Source: Eledone cirrhosa (taxonomy: Eukaryota > Mollusca > Cephalopoda > Octopoda > Eledonidae). Taken from it: a stretch of DNA of 64,000 nucleotides. The DNA lies in the NCBI GenBank assembly GCA_964016885.1, contig OZ024743.1, positions 121,705,650-121,769,649 on the forward strand, written 5' to 3'. The position numbers and the translations under genes were made by a program. Within the stretch, counting starts at the first letter, position 1. Each line of letters starts with the position of its first letter. Shown one piece after another: positions 34,345-46,974 of the stretch. Under the pieces are notes generated by a model. The model ran no database searches, had not been told where the DNA came from, and was given only the letters and a program-made list of their open reading frames with translations.

Positions 34345-36085
34345 TGCTGCAGAACGAGAATGCAAGGACCCCTCTTTATTTCAGACATGGATGACCAACA
34401 TAATTCCATCTCCCACGCCCCTCCAACCCATCCATTCCACCCACCCAACGAAATCCAAAACTTCAGAGTTGGTACCATGAATGTAGGCACATCGAAAGGT
34501 CACTCAAATGAGGTTGTAGAGATGCTTGAACGTAAGGAAGTTGATGTTTGTTGTGTTCAAGAGACTAGGTGGAGAGGTGGGTCTGCTAGATTCATTGTGG
34601 GTAAAAAACGATGCTATAAACTTTTCTGGGTGGGAAATGACAATGGACTGGGTAGAGTAGGAATTATGTTAGCTGAAAAATGGGTAGATAAGGTAATTGA
34701 CGTAAATAGTGAATGACTGAATAATTAAAATAAGACTAGTTCTAAATAGAACTACTGTGACAATAATATCCGCTGATGCACCCCAATCTGGCCTACTTGA
34801 CGTTATAAAGGATAGGTTCTATGAGTCGCTAATGCACACTACCTCCCAAATAACCGACAGCGACTACTTAATTATTGCTGGCGACTCCTGAAAAGTGATC
34901 TAATTAGCAGTTGGGGAGGATGCACTGAAAGTGTGGTAGCTAGGATAAGAACAGGCTGAAAGATTTTTAGAGAACTGTTACAGCAGCTGGCAACAAAGAG
35001 ATTTTCTCTTTGAGTGAAGGGTAGACTGTATGACATCTGTGCGTGAACTGCAATGCTATATGGCTGTGAAACATGGTTCTTGACTGCAGAAATAAATAAA
35101 TGGAGGCTAGAAATAAATAAATAAGTATGCTCCGATGGATGTGTAATGTTGTGCATGAGTGACATAGCATACATAAACTGAGAGAAAAACTTGGCATAAG
35201 AGGAATTGAATGTAGTGAGCAAAAGAGAAGATTGCGTTTGTATGGACATATAATGTGTATGGAAGATTTACTCCTTAGCTGCTGCCCTCTCAAGAGCCCT
35301 TAGATACCCTCACTATCACACCCTAGTAGCTACTCTCTTCACTGCTATGCATCCCACCCTTGTCCCCTCTACTATCACTCCTTAGTCATTCTCTCCTTCA
35401 CTACAGCTCCTCATCCCAGCACTGGTGAGTCTATTGCTACCCCGAACTATTAACCAAACCATTTATGCTCCCACTACCTCTATTTTGGTGTTCTCACCAT
35501 CCCCTCCCCTTATGTTATCAAAATTCACCCCTTCCTCTTCCTCACTCAAACCACACCACACTTGCGATAACTTCTTATCTCCCTCTTATTGCTCCTCCCA
35601 CACACATACACACAGAGCAAAGAGAGACAAGGACCAACAATCATGCTAGCGTTGGTGCCACAAAATGCACCTGGTATACCCAGTAAGGTGTTTGGTGACA
35701 GGAATGCCACCCAGCTGTAGAAACCATGCCTAAAAAAGGGCATTCAGTTGTGTCACAGCACAACAACCTCTCCCAAGTGTTGGGATCTACATGATAGACA
35801 CAATCAATACATGCTGTTAATTGGTTGGTGATAGGAAAGGCATCCAGCTGCAGAAAGCTTACCAAATAAAGGGTTGGAAAAACCCTTCAGTTCTGTCAAA
35901 GATATGCCAAACTCTCCCGTGCATTCAATAGAACACGAGACCATATGTAAGCGAAATGCAGATCCTTGGTTTGTCTGGGAGGTCAGTAGTCTTGTTTCTA
36001 TTGACTTTGTCTAAAGAAACCCGTCCAACCCTTGCTAACAGGGAAAGCAGACATTAAACGATGATTATGATGATTATGATGATTT
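34345..36085 (+). mobile_element. RTE-like LINE copy with a large internal deletion
   Basis: Plus-strand coding start with FRVGTMNVGTSKG, VDVCCVQETRWRGG (catalytic Glu region) and VGIMLAEKW, the N-terminal endonuclease half absent from the 6424-9733 copy. At about 34888, just after LIIAGDS, it jumps to the post-RT region (GGCTESVVARIRT, then VKGRLYD and MLYGCETW), so the rest of the endonuclease and the whole RT core are missing. Three TGA codons occur after the junction. A pyrimidine-rich stretch (35280-35600) and a long 3' UTR with (GATTAT)n tail (35640-36085) follow. Confidence 0.82.
34360..34716 (+). pseudogene. LINE endonuclease N-terminal part
   Basis: 119 codons encoding the start of the apurinic-type endonuclease: NVGTSKGHSNEVVEMLERKE, then CCVQE with the catalytic Glu, then FWVGNDNGLGRVGIM. 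Collinear with the minus-strand fragment at 53693-54324. Pro/His-rich residues before NFRVGT may be the element's N-terminal extension. The domain is incomplete, so no activity is expected. Confidence 0.75.
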
Positions 36086-36309
36086 ATATAGGGGAAATAA
36101 TGATAAAGATTTGAAGATGCACCTAAAAAATTTTATATACATGCAAAATTACAGTAAACAACAAAAAAGAAATTAGTCCATACATAATAAATTATAGTTT
36201 CTTTTTTAAACATAGGTGGATTTTCAGAGAAGGCATTATTATCTAATTAGTTTTTGTACAACCGGTTTCACTATGCATAGCTTTATGCTAGTGTTGGATA
36301 TATTTCACT

Positions 36310-36351
<42 letters not shown>

Positions 36352-36664
36352 CAGTGGAACCTCAGTTCACAAACTTAATTCATTCCTTAAGGCTGTTTGT
36401 CACCCAAAGTGTTTGTAAACTGAAACTATTTTTCCCATACAAAATGTTGAGAGAGAAATACAGTGAAGGACAGTCTGTGTGTGAAAGACAGATAGATATT
36501 ACCATAGTAACTAACTACACACCAAGTGATGCTTTCCCGCTAATACTCCAAGCTTGTTGCCAGCTTGTATGTTCATTACTCGAGATACTGTTTGTGAATG
36601 GAGACATTTTATGCTTGGAAAAATTGTTCATGATGAGAGATGTTCATGAACTGAGGTTCCACTG
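36352..36664. mobile_element. Tc1/mariner-type MITE
   Basis: A 313-bp element bounded by TA dinucleotides. The left end CAGTGGAACCTCAGTTCA is matched by the right end TGAACTGAGGTTCCACTG, an 18-bp perfect inverted repeat. TA target duplication and this end sequence indicate a mariner derivative. It sits inside (TA)n and is non-coding. Confidence 0.88.
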
Positions 36665-36682
36665 TATGTATATATATATATA

Positions 36683-36732
<50 letters not shown>
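36665..36732. repeat. (TA)n/(TG)n microsatellite
   Basis: TATG followed by more than 25 TA units at the right flank of the mariner MITE. Confidence 0.95.
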
Positions 36733-36734
<2 letters not shown>

Positions 36735-36960
36735 AGGCAAGCAAGAATAATAAGTTTTTGCCTGCAGCATATCACATAAACAAATAGTCATCTAAGGAAA
36801 TCGCTCCCATACCAGCAATAAATGCAGATACTGCATCTTGAATTGTATAAGAGTAGCCATGGAAATAATTGTAATGGATAAACGCTTTATGTAATCACAC
36901 CATCTTTCTTAATGTTATTCTTTTATTTATATATATATATTATTATTATTATTATTTTTT

Positions 36961-38462
36961 TTTTTTTTTTTCCTCATTTCGTGGGTTGTCTCCCCTTCCC
37001 GCTCCGTGTCGCTATGATACTTCCTCAGTCAAAAACTGCTGGAATTTCAAATTTGGCGGTCATTCGAGGTGAGAGAGAGTAACTTTACGGATATGATTTT
37101 TGACAGCGGTAAGAAATTGTTTTCTTATATCAATGTTTAAAGGGCTTCCACTGATGATTTATAAGTGCCCACCTAAATATATTCTTACATGAATATATAT
37201 TAGGCTTCTACATAAACTGGAAACATTCTCCCAAACTTGTAGAAAACTTATAATGAAACAATTGTTTGGAAAGAGAGATATACTTTAACTTTAATTATAT
37301 CTCATAAAATAATACAACTGGTTTTTCCACATTATACATATTGTTAGCACCCCAAACACTTAAATTGGGTTTATAGTTTAATATAACCTAATGTTTGTTG
37401 AGTGAGATGGTTACCAGTCAGAGTTTAGCTTTAAACTATCTCTGTTATTGTATTAAATATTTACTCTTGATTGGCCAGAGGTGTTTATTTCCAGGTACCT
37501 TATGTATTTGACTTTCCGTATTTATTACTGTTGTGAAATATTGTTGCTTTTTTGGGGTTGTAACTTCTCCGTTTTTTAGCCTAGGAAAATATTTATATAT
37601 ATGCCTACGTATATAATTACGGGCATATATGTATTTATTTTCTTTTATTAATTGAGTTCTTTACACGAGGGATTAATATTGGTTTAGAAATAACTAATTA
37701 ACCCGCGTGTGTTTTATATTTTACTCTTAATAATTCGGCCGGAGATTTATATTCCCATTTGCCCTTTATAGCATAACTTTCTGCATTTACTGCGGTTATG
37801 AGAAGCGGTTCTTATTCGGGTACAACTTCTGATTTAGCCTAAGAAAATATCTATATGCGTGTGTAATTTATACAAGCATATATTTATTTTTTTATTTTCA
37901 ATTGAGTTCTTAAACATGTTGGATTGATAATGTTTTCAAAAAAACTAATTAACCCGCGTGTATATTATTTTTTTTCCTCATTTCGTGGGTTGTCTCCCCT
38001 TCCCGCTTCGTGTCGCTATGATACTTCCTCAGTCAAAAACTGCTGGAATTTCAAATTTGGCGGTCATTCGAGGTGAGAGAGAGTAACTTTACGGACATGA
38101 TTTTTCACAGCGGTAAGAAATTGTTTTCTTGTATCAATGTTTAAAGGGCTTCCACTGATGATTTATAAGTGCCCACCTAAATATATTCTTACATGAATAT
38201 ATATTAGGCTTCTACATAAACTGGAAACATTCTCCCAAACTTGTAGAAAACTTATAATGAAACAATTGTTTGGAAAGAGAGATATACTTTAACTTTAATT
38301 ATATCTCATAAAATAATACAACTGGTTTTTCCACATTATACATATTGTTAGCACTCCAAACACTTAAATTGGGTTTATAGTTTAATATAACCTAATGTTT
38401 GTTGATTGAGATGGTTACCAGTCAGAGTTTAGCTTTAAACTATCTCTGTTATTGTATTAAAT
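36961..38462 (+). repeat. 500-bp direct repeats in a 1-kb period, with a nested diverged pair
   Basis: 36961-37458 and 37965-38462 differ at only about ten positions. The spacer contains a second, older pair: roughly 37480-37715 and 37735-37962 share CATTTACTG/TATTTACTG, TTTTAGCCTA.GAAAATAT, TCAATTGAGTTCTT and AACTAATTAACCCGCGTGT. Each 500-bp copy starts with the GC-richer TTTCGTGGGTTGTCTCCCCT and has an ATG at about 37014 (38033 in copy two). Confidence 0.9.
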
Positions 38463-38476
38463 ATATATATATATAT

Positions 38477-38816
38477 CATTCATTTCATTTCATTTTACGT
38501 CCGCTTTTTCCCTGCTTGCAAGGGTGGGACGGGAACGGATTCTGGCTTGATTTCTACAGCTGGATGCCCTTCCTAACACCAACCTCATTTACAGTGAGTG
38601 CTGGGTGCTTTTTTGCCGTGGCACTTACACAACCACTTTGCAGTGGAATGATAGAGACCACAGTCCCTATCATCTCATTTCTACAGCTGAGTAAACTGGA
38701 GCAATGTGAAATAAAGTGTCTTGCTCAAGGAAACAACACATCACCCGGTCTGAGAATTGAACTCACAACCTTTTGATTGCAAGGCCAATACTCTAACAAC
38801 TAAGCCATGTGCCTCC
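38477..38816 (-). repeat. SINE family B with RTE-like 3' tail
   Basis: Minus strand, right to left: tRNA-like head (GGCTTAGTTGTTAGAGTATT A-box-like, GAGTTCAATTCTCAGACC B-box-like), a body with CTTGAGCAAGACACTTTATT and CCAGTTTACTCAGCTGTAGA, then a 3' half (GTTGGTGTTAGGAAGGGCAT, GCAAGCAGGGAAAAAGCGGA) homologous to the RTE-like 3' UTR. Both ends abut (TA)n. Confidence 0.88.
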
Positions 38817-38867
38817 ATATATATATATATGTGTGTACTGATTGTGTTGTTATTTCTGTTTACCTTT

Positions 38868-38887
<20 letters not shown>

Positions 38888-38938
<51 letters not shown>
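38888..38938. repeat. (TACA)n-(TA)n microsatellite
   Basis: Follows the SINE on its 5' side; no coding content. Confidence 0.95.
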
Positions 38939-38940
<2 letters not shown>

Positions 38941-39379
38941 TCCCTTTATACATTCTTTGGTTGCTCCTTTTGAGAAATACACAATAATCTAAACTTAGAA
39001 AGCCTCACAGTTCTTGTATGAACTTGCTTAAACAATATTATATTTACCTAATCGGTTTTTTATCTCCATCACAAACAAAAAGACTTAAAAAATGTTCTAT
39101 GGGTAACATTGCATAAGTCAAAATCTTTTATTCTCTGAAAAATTATCTATTCAACCACGAGCACTTAAAAACATGAATTTCTTATATAAATACAAAACCA
39201 GTTATTAATATTTGGGTCTTATCATACTTTTTTGCTGCTCATGTGATCAATGTAAACTTTAACCTCTTTATCTTATTGACAAATCTTATAGCTTTTTCTC
39301 ATAAAAAAATCTGTTTAAAAATGTGATTACCTTCAGAATTCTCTTCTAACCTCATTTCACTATTTTTTTGGAAAAACCT

Positions 39380-39665
39380 TCGCAAACATTTTTTCACGCT
39401 CAGAGTTGCTGAAGTATGGAACAAACTGCCTGCGTCAGTTGTTAGCTGCCGAGACACTGCATCCTTTAAAATACTCATGCTTCCCGAAATTCGCCAAAAC
39501 TACACCTGATGTACCCCATCCATACACATGCACACATGTGTATATCATGACTCATGCACTGTTCATTTTCCTGACGTTTGTACATTACCCGATCTACTAT
39601 ACATACACTTTTTGATGAGTTGTAGTGCACCTGAGCACTGTACACAATATTTCATTATTATTATT
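39380..39665 (+). pseudogene. LINE 3' end with (ATT)n tail, fourth lineage
   Basis: Plus-strand reading FFTLRVAEVWNKLPASVVSC then FKILMLPEIRQNYT and a stop. The F-x-x-R-x-x-x-x-W-N-x-L-P motif is the usual C-terminus of CR1/L2-type LINEs. The 3' region ends GCACTGTACACAATATTTC followed by (ATT)n, unlike the (GAT)n lineages. The part 5' of 39380 is not recognisable. Confidence 0.7.
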
Positions 39666-39984
39666 ATTATTAATATAGAAACACCTTAGCAGAAACATGA
39701 ACAATGCTAGCATGAGATTTGTTATCTTTGTAAACTAAACCCATTATAATAAAATAAATGTGAATTACAAATAATATATATAGTACTATTTCTGAATTTT
39801 ACCTCTCAATTTGAAAATAATCAAAAAGGATAATGGTATTAGAGAGTTTAATTCGTAAAGTACTACATCTGCTTTTTTAAATTTTCTTTTCCAAATAATA
39901 AAGAATTTCTGTTGTAAGAAAGAAAAAAAAAACAAAAAAAAAACAGTAACAGATTAAAAAGGTTACACCTGTTCTTAATAATTA

Positions 39985-40206
39985 TAATAATGGTTTCTTA
40001 TATTGGCACAAGGCCAGCAATTTGGGGGGAGGGGAAAGTCGATTAAATGTACCCCAGTACATGACTGGTACTTTATTTTATCAACCCCGTAAGGATGAAA
40101 GGCAAAGTTAACATCGGCGGGATTTTACCTCAGACCGTAAAGGGGCGTAACTCTATGCTGCAAAGCATGGTGTCCAACCCTCTACCGATACTGCCAATCC
40201 ACCGCT
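39985..40206 (-). repeat. SINE family A, long variant
   Basis: Complete minus-strand copy ending in CTACCGATACTGCCAATCCA with an ACCGC end, flanked by TAA-rich DNA on both sides. Confidence 0.94.
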
Positions 40207-40232
40207 CTAATACTAATAATAATAATAATAAT

Positions 40233-40420
40233 AATTGTTTCTACTTTAGGCACAAGGCCAGCAAATACCCAGTGCATTACTGGCACTTTATTTTATCGAC
40301 CCCGTAAGGATGAAAGGCAAAGTCAACCTCGGCGGGATTTGAACTCAGATCGTAAAGGGACGTAACTATGCTGGAAAGCATGGCGTCTGACCCTCTACTG
40401 ATACTGCCAATCCACCGCCC
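40233..40420 (-). repeat. SINE family A inserted in (TAA)n
   Basis: Complete minus-strand copy with (TAA)n on both sides, so the target duplication is masked by the microsatellite. Confidence 0.94.
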
Positions 40421-40743
40421 TAATAATAATAATAATAATAGTGGTGGTGGGGTGCTGCTGTTTGTATTGAAGCTGGTGGTGGTGACAGTGGTGAGTCACA
40501 AGTTGTTGCTGGTGGCAATGGTGGTGGAGTAAATATCCATAAAAATGTTGATTTTATTGCAGAATAATGTTGGCCAGAAAAATGAGTTTCCTTCATTTGG
40601 ATAGAAACTAAAAGAATGGAAACTTTCAGTTTAAATCTAGTCATGATTGATGATTGTTTTACTGGCCAGAGCAGCTGAATATTATTGATTACTAACATTG
40701 GTGCAAAACTGCATATTTTAGGGAAGGGTTTAGTCAATTACCG

Positions 40744-41235
40744 AAGATGCTTCGTCCTTGAGGACGCACCCTAATTTTGACAACCAAAAATTTGAAAAAA
40801 AATAATAAACAACCTTCGGCCTCCAGGATACATGGTAGATTTTTTAGATTTATTTTAGAAAAAAAGTAGCATCTTCGACGCCAGGAATCTCACCCCTTGT
40901 ACTTGACTGAGACATTATTTTATGAAACCCAGAGAATGAAAAGCAAAGTTGGCCTTGGTACAGTTTGAACTAAGAATGTAAAAGACCATAGCTAAATACT
41001 ACAGTCAAACAAACTTTAGTAACTGAATAATATTCAATTTTTTAATTTCGGCACAAGGCCAGCAAATTTGGAGGCAGGGCAAAGCCAATGAAATCAAACC
41101 TAGTACATGACTGGTACTTTATTTTATCAACCCCAGAAGGATGAAAGGCAAAGTTGGGTTTGGCAAGATTTGAACTCAGAATATAAAAAGACCATAGCTA
41201 AATATTGCAAGGCATTTTGTCCCACTCTAATGATT
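40744..41235 (-). repeat. Degenerate and intact SINE family A copies
   Basis: 41038-41235 is a recognisable minus-strand copy (GGCACAAGGCCAGCAAATTT to CAAGGCATTTTGTCCCACTC). 40890-41000 is an older broken one. An inverted GAAGATGCT/AGCATCTTC pair at 40743-40875 marks a separate unidentified sequence. Confidence 0.75.
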
Positions 41236-41359
41236 TGTTTCCAATTCAGCCACCTTTAGTAACTGAATAATATTGATAACAACTCAGCTCATGACTGATT
41301 GGTTGGCAGCTGTTTAGTCTGATGGAATATTACATTATAGCTATAATAAAACATCAATG

Positions 41360-41590
41360 AAAGTAGAGGTGGTGGTGGTGGTAGTGGTGGTGGTGGTGGC
41401 AGTGGTGATGGAGATGGCAGCGACAGTGGACATAGCAGTGGTGGTGGACATGGCAGCAACAGTGGAGATAGCAGCAGTGGTGGTGGAGATGGCAGCGGTG
41501 ATGTTGGAAATGAAGCGGTGGTAAAGGTGGCAAAAGTGGTGGCTGCGATGATGGCTATGATGGCAGTGGTGGTAATGTGATAACATTATA
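41360..41590 (-). repeat. Imperfect (ACC/GCC)n triplet array
   Basis: GGTGGTGGTGGTAGTGG-type repeats with GCA/GGA variants. A smaller one is at 40440-40525. The open frames over it (Thr/Ala-rich) are low-complexity and unlikely to be genes. Confidence 0.8.
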
Positions 41591-41599
41591 ACATTGTAG

Positions 41600-43140
41600 A
41601 ATGTGAAAAGGATGAAAATGATATATGATATATTACAAAAGTATTCCTCAGTTCAAAGTGTGTTTCATTATAAATGAGTTTGTTGATAAGAAGAGTTTTG
41701 ACATTGAACATCAAAATATTTCAGAATGTTCCGTTAATATTAAAAATAAAAGTGTTACAATGCAAATTTGTAGATGAAAATACTGTTATAAAATATTCTG
41801 AAGGTGAAAAGAGCTTGCTATAGAGGAATATTTCCCAAACAGCTTTGAATAAAATCCGCCTTGACTTCTAGAAATAGTGCATGATGTAACAAAACTACCA
41901 AAATTCATAACGCAAACTATAAGTATAAAACTAGAAGTAATATTTTTCTAAGAGAACTAAATAATAATTTAGTAAAATCTTTTTTCATTAACAATAAGTT
42001 ACGTAGGTTTTTAACTCAACTTTAATAGAGATATATGTGCTTAGCACATGGATATTATCTTTTTAACAGACTAAAAATCATTCAAGACCTTCAGATCTTT
42101 CATGTTTAATAGTTTGTTGACTGTTTACTTCTTTGGAAAGAATTTGAACAACAGAAATGAAATTCTGCAACACAGTCTGTTAGAAATGGAATATAGAACA
42201 TCTTCAGTTTAAAGATTCCTTTAGGCAAACAAAAGTCCAATGATCTTTTGAATTTGGATTTCAGCTGCATCACTTCTCAATCTTTTTCAGCAAAGATCAA
42301 AATGTAAAACTTAGGATTCCAGGTCAATATCATTTTTCAGCAACATCAGTTTTTCTATTCTTCTAATATCCTCAATCAAACTATCTAGAAATTGTTCTAT
42401 TAGTCAATGTGTAACTGGTATCATAATAAGTCCTGAGACCTGTTACATCTTTATAAAGCAGAATACATTTGAAGGGCAATTCTGGTGAAGAAAGATTGAG
42501 AAAAATATTTAGTACAAAATTCTTGAAGTGAGAGAGATAGTAACGATGAGGAATTGATTGAGAAATGTAGACAACGTATATGACTTTGAGAGACAACTCT
42601 ATCTTTGTAATATAATTTCATTAAAATTTACAAATAAGAAACATCATGCCAGATATTTCCTTAGTTTATCAATCAGAAAAAGAAGCCTTATGAATTACTG
42701 AGGTGCAGGGAGTGTTTGAAAATGTGAGAATCCCAAATGCAGAAACATGTCCACTGCTTTCAATAAATTCACTTATAGACAAGGTCCTCTTCCATTGCAT
42801 GGTTTTAATTGTTCTAAAAGGTCTGCTCGTGTTAGAGGAATTATCTCCTTCACTTGCTTCTCATTAACTTAACTCCTTAACCTTTTGGTGTTAATGGCTT
42901 TATCTCACATAATTATCCCACATAATATGGAATCTATGGGATTTTGATATTTATTTTGAAAACAATACCTTTACATCAGTATGAGTCACTAGTTATGATC
43001 AGTTTGAAGAGAAAAAGCTGGTTTAAATGCTGAAGGGTTGAAGGAATTTTGACCTTGAAACTGTCTTAATTGATAGAAGTATTTTCCCCACTTACCATAT
43101 TCAGACTGAAAGACTATTTGGTATGTGCATGTGTGTGCAT
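41600..43140. other. AT-rich DNA, no gene recognised
   Basis: Only a weak repeat at 42885-43035 is visible, with inverted ends TTAACCTTTTGGTGTTAA and AATGCTGAAGGGTTGAA. Confidence 0.55.
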
Positions 43141-43152
43141 ATATATATATAT

Positions 43153-43535
43153 AAACGTTGTTTAATGTCAGTTTTCCCTGCTAGTAAGAGTAGCAAGTGT
43201 CATTGTTGACTGGTCAGTACATGAGCAGAGTTTCTGGCCTCCATGTGGGTCAGGGGCTTCACATAGGATCCCATGCTCTACCGAGTCATATCTTTGATAC
43301 AGCTAAAGAGTCCTCCCGACAATTTGTTTGGCAAATTTTCTACAGCTAAATACCCTTCCTATTACCAATCACTTTACTGTATGCATTCAAGTAGATCCCC
43401 AACACTAATTAGATTGTCATGCCCCTGACACAACTATAGCATCCTATCAACACCTTTTGGCATGGTTTCTACAGCAGGATTCCCTTCCTTAAGCAAGCTG
43501 TACTAGGTGCATCTTTTGTGGCACCAGCACTAGAA
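43153..43535 (-). repeat. RTE-like 3' UTR and tail, diverged
   Basis: GTTTAATGTCAGTTTTCCCT, two ACAGCTAAATACCCTTCC / ACAGCAGGATTCCCTTCC blocks and TTTGTGGCACCAGCACTAG show a minus-strand 3' UTR with an internally duplicated block. Confidence 0.75.
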
Positions 43536-43605
43536 ATATTATTGGTCATTGACTCAACTGAAGAACCCTACATGTGGGGATGGGGGCGCACGTGCAAACA
43601 TACAC

Positions 43606-43770
43606 ACACAACCTCATTATTATGGCTGGAGATTTTAATTGACATGTTGGGAAGTACCATGATGGATTCCAAGGAGTGCAAAGAGGCTATGGCTTTGGTG
43701 TAAGGAATGAGGATGGATCCAGGCTTCTGGAGTTTTGTGATGTTAATGACCTGTCTATTTGCAACATGAA
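43606..43770 (+). pseudogene. RTE-like endonuclease fragment
   Basis: Plus-strand reading IIMAGDFN, an in-frame TGA, then HVGKYHDGFQGVQRGYGFGV and LLEFCDVNDLSICN matches the endonuclease of the 6424-9733 LINE, which has AGDLNGHVG and CDANNLTICN. Only about 55 codons survive. Confidence 0.8.
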
Positions 43771-44114
43771 GTGTATTTCATAATTTATATGAGTAAATGA
43801 CATATAGCTAATTCATACATATTGAATAAGAACACATGATTTAGTGAAAGTGAAAATACTTTTAATTAATTTCAAAGTATTATTGAACAAAATAGTTTAT
43901 TTTTTACTTGAAATTCTTTTTCTTTTCATTGATTAACCAGGGTGGAAAGAGCAGTGCCCATGATAATTTTCAGGGGGCTCTTAAAACGGAGAGGGATGGG
44001 AGGGAACTATCCTGAAACCATAGACATGGCTTGAATGCTTGTAACAAAGTGGATGCTATCATTCTAAAAAAACAAAAACCAGAGGGTGGTGTTAAACAGA
44101 CAATGAATCAAGTT

Positions 44115-44345
44115 TAACACTCAAGTAGACAACAGTGTGATTTGAACTCAGAACACAAAGGCCCAGAACAAATACCACAGGATATTACATCCACCATTCT
44201 AGCAATTTTACTAATCCCTGCTCTGAACTGGTATTTTATATTACCTAAAGGGTGAAAAGCAAAGTTGACCTCAGTAGGACTTGAATGCAGAAAGCTGAAA
44301 CAAATACTGCAAGGCATTTTATCCAATGCTCTAACAACTTTGCTA
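44115..44345 (-). repeat. Two degenerate SINE family A copies
   Basis: GATTTGAACTCAGAACACAA and GACTTGAATGCAGAAAGCTG are two B-box regions in the same minus orientation, with eroded cores between them. Confidence 0.65.
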
Positions 44346-45049
44346 TCTGAGACAATATCTATATGAAAAGACATTTGGAAATGATGCAATGAAACCTTCA
44401 AAGATGAAAGAGCATTTTAAGATGATGCATTCGAATTTAAAAAAAAATATTTTCAATTTTTTTAAAGATACCGAATGAAAGGTTTAGAAACTGCCTCATA
44501 TTTAAAGGTGAAATGAAGGTTTCTTAAACTATATCCTTTAACATAACAAAAATAAAGAGAAGGCCAAATTTCAGAGAATATTACTATAATAGCTACAAAC
44601 AAAATCATAGAAACTGTTATGAAAGATCCTGAACCTATTCTTAAGTTTATTCTCCTGAGCAACAGCTCAGTAAAATGCCATATTTATGAGACAGTCAATT
44701 TTGAAAAGATAGTAATTTCAGAACTTCAATAGTGTATGTTTTCTATCTAGCTGGAAGGGTCAATGTTTAGAGGTTTGGATATTATCAGGGCCTTTAAATT
44801 ACAGCAGTCCCAGTAAAAAAAATGCATTGTTGCAGAGTGTTTTGCAAAAGCTTAAACCTGAAATAATTTTGCTTGTATTTTTTTAAGAGTATTTGAGAAA
44901 AAATACTGTTATGCTTGATAATATTATAGTAGCTTCTTCTATTGCACCCAAAGGCCAGGTAGAGATATTAAACCAAGCAATGTAGGTCACAACTAGCATG
45001 ATTTTGAACTCAGAATGCAAAGGGCAGAAATTCTTTGTATAAATATTCA

Positions 45050-46600
45050 TCATAGATTTATTTGAGGTCAATGTAAAAATGACACTTTTTTTTTTTAGTT
45101 TTATTATTTAATAACCAAAGATTGATAAGGAAAACAAATAATTTCTTGTATACAACATTACATATTCAATTAAATCCACAGGCTGGATGAAAGAAGCTGC
45201 TAGGTGGATTTGCCCCCACAGGCTGTAGTTTTCTGACCCCTGTTCCAGTCATTTGTAGTTCAACTGACTTTTATATAATAAAAGGTACTACAATATTTAT
45301 GGATGTAATTAATACACTAACCTCAAAATATTCTAAGAAATGTTTAGCTATAATGATGTACAAAAACTAAAATCAAGAAAACAAGCTAATGAGGAAAGTG
45401 TCAACTTATTCATATATTTGTCTCAGTAACATAATTATTAGACACCCTTTCAAAAGCTCTGAAGACTCAATTGAAAACCTTTCAAAGATGGCAATGGAAC
45501 TAGTACAAGATGACACTAAATTAATTACACATTTCTCTGTTGTGCCTTCTTCAGTTACAGTATTCAAGAAGAAAAAATGCTTCAGGTATGAAAGAGGCCA
45601 ACCGAGAAGGAGTTTTAAGAGTAACACTTGTGATATAATAGACACTGGGTTAATGTTTGTCATGCCAAAAATCTTTCAGCCAATCTCAACTCAAATGATA
45701 GCTATAAAAAAACTGCTAAGCTCACTTTTATTAACCAACTAACATTATCTGCAGACCAAGAGAATTGAGAAGATATTATGCTGTCAACTCCCTTCAGATA
45801 CACATCATAAGGAAGTCTAATAAATGCTTCTATCAATGATTCTAATCTCAGAGCATTAATCAACACAAGCTCAGGTAATACTTTCATTGAAAAACACATT
45901 CTGGATTACAACACTATATGCAAAACTGCTACTCTCACTAAATCAAGATTTCAAGTTCCCAGTTTCCTTAATGCAACATTTCAACTTAATTTAACATTTT
46001 ACAAAAAATAAAAAATAGAATTCTGTTGCTGAATATCATCACTGGAAATGAAAGAACTTGCTTCAATAACCTCATATATGTTATGGCTTAATCTGAAAAG
46101 TAAACTTTATGAGTTATTTTGCCAAGAATAAGTATTTCAAAATGAAACCTATGGCAATTCTATAAAAAAAATTCTGTTTCGAACAAATATTTCATCGATG
46201 TATAGAGATGACCAGAATACTAGAAGGTATTGTAGAGCTGAGTAGGAATGTTTGGAGAGCTCAATGTGTATTGGCTCAGAGGATTACAGCTTCACCATTT
46301 TATATGCAACATGCTAGCTTTATAAGTTTACCCACCTCCCACCATTTAATTGTAACAATGCAGTGTAGATATTTGATAAATTTAATCAAATAAACTCCAA
46401 GAATTTATCTTGGTGACATCATAATTACCAAAAAAGCATGACACCACTCTATCTACATCAATCAAGGCTTTTAAAGAATGTGAAATGCAGTTCAACAAAT
46501 CAGAATGTGAAATATTTCAGAAATCTATTTTGTCTTTCAGACACACAACTGAAAATAACACAGAAAATATAACCAGATTCTTCAAGATACCAATCTCTCA
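45050..46600. other. AT-rich DNA, no gene recognised
   Basis: A hAT-like terminus (TTTTCTGACCCCTG) occurs at 45229-45242 without a visible partner. The open frame at 45389-45742 has no recognisable domain or splice support. Confidence 0.5.
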
Positions 46601-46621
46601 ACAATTTTCCTGACTCTAAAT

Positions 46622-46800
46622 AATTGAACAGTGTCAAGGCACATAGCTTAGTGGTAAGAGCATTGAGCTTACAATCATGAGATTGAGTTCAATTCCTGGA
46701 ATGGGTGGTGTGTTATGACCATGAGCAAGACATTCACTTTGTTCTAGTTCACTCAGCTGTAGAAATGAGTTACATCACTGGTGCCAAGCTCTATTGGCCT
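46622..46800 (+). repeat. SINE family B, plus strand
   Basis: TAGCTTAGTGGTAAGAGCAT (A-box-like), GAGTTCAATTCCTGGAATGG (B-box-like), GAGCAAGACATTCACTTTGT and CTAGTTCACTCAGCTGTAGA preserve the tRNA-derived head and body. The RTE-like tail is missing. Confidence 0.82.
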
Positions 46801-46974
46801 TAGCCTTTCCCATGGACAACATTGATGGTGTGTCTTGCAGATGCGAGACACACCACAACAGAAACATAAACCTCCATCTCAATTTTAATAAGAACTGTGA
46901 AACCGGTAAAGTAAATAAATATTCTTAAAAGACTCCAGTTGCATTTTCAAATTCTTTTCTTTATATAAATATAT

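Noticed and set aside
40743..40875. GAAGATGCT/AGCATCTTC pair as a MITE
   Set aside because: Only a 9-bp inverted match, no target duplication and no second copy in the window.
45389..45742. 117-codon plus-strand frame as a host exon
   Set aside because: No splice sites, domain or compositional shift; the overlapping minus frame is equally long.
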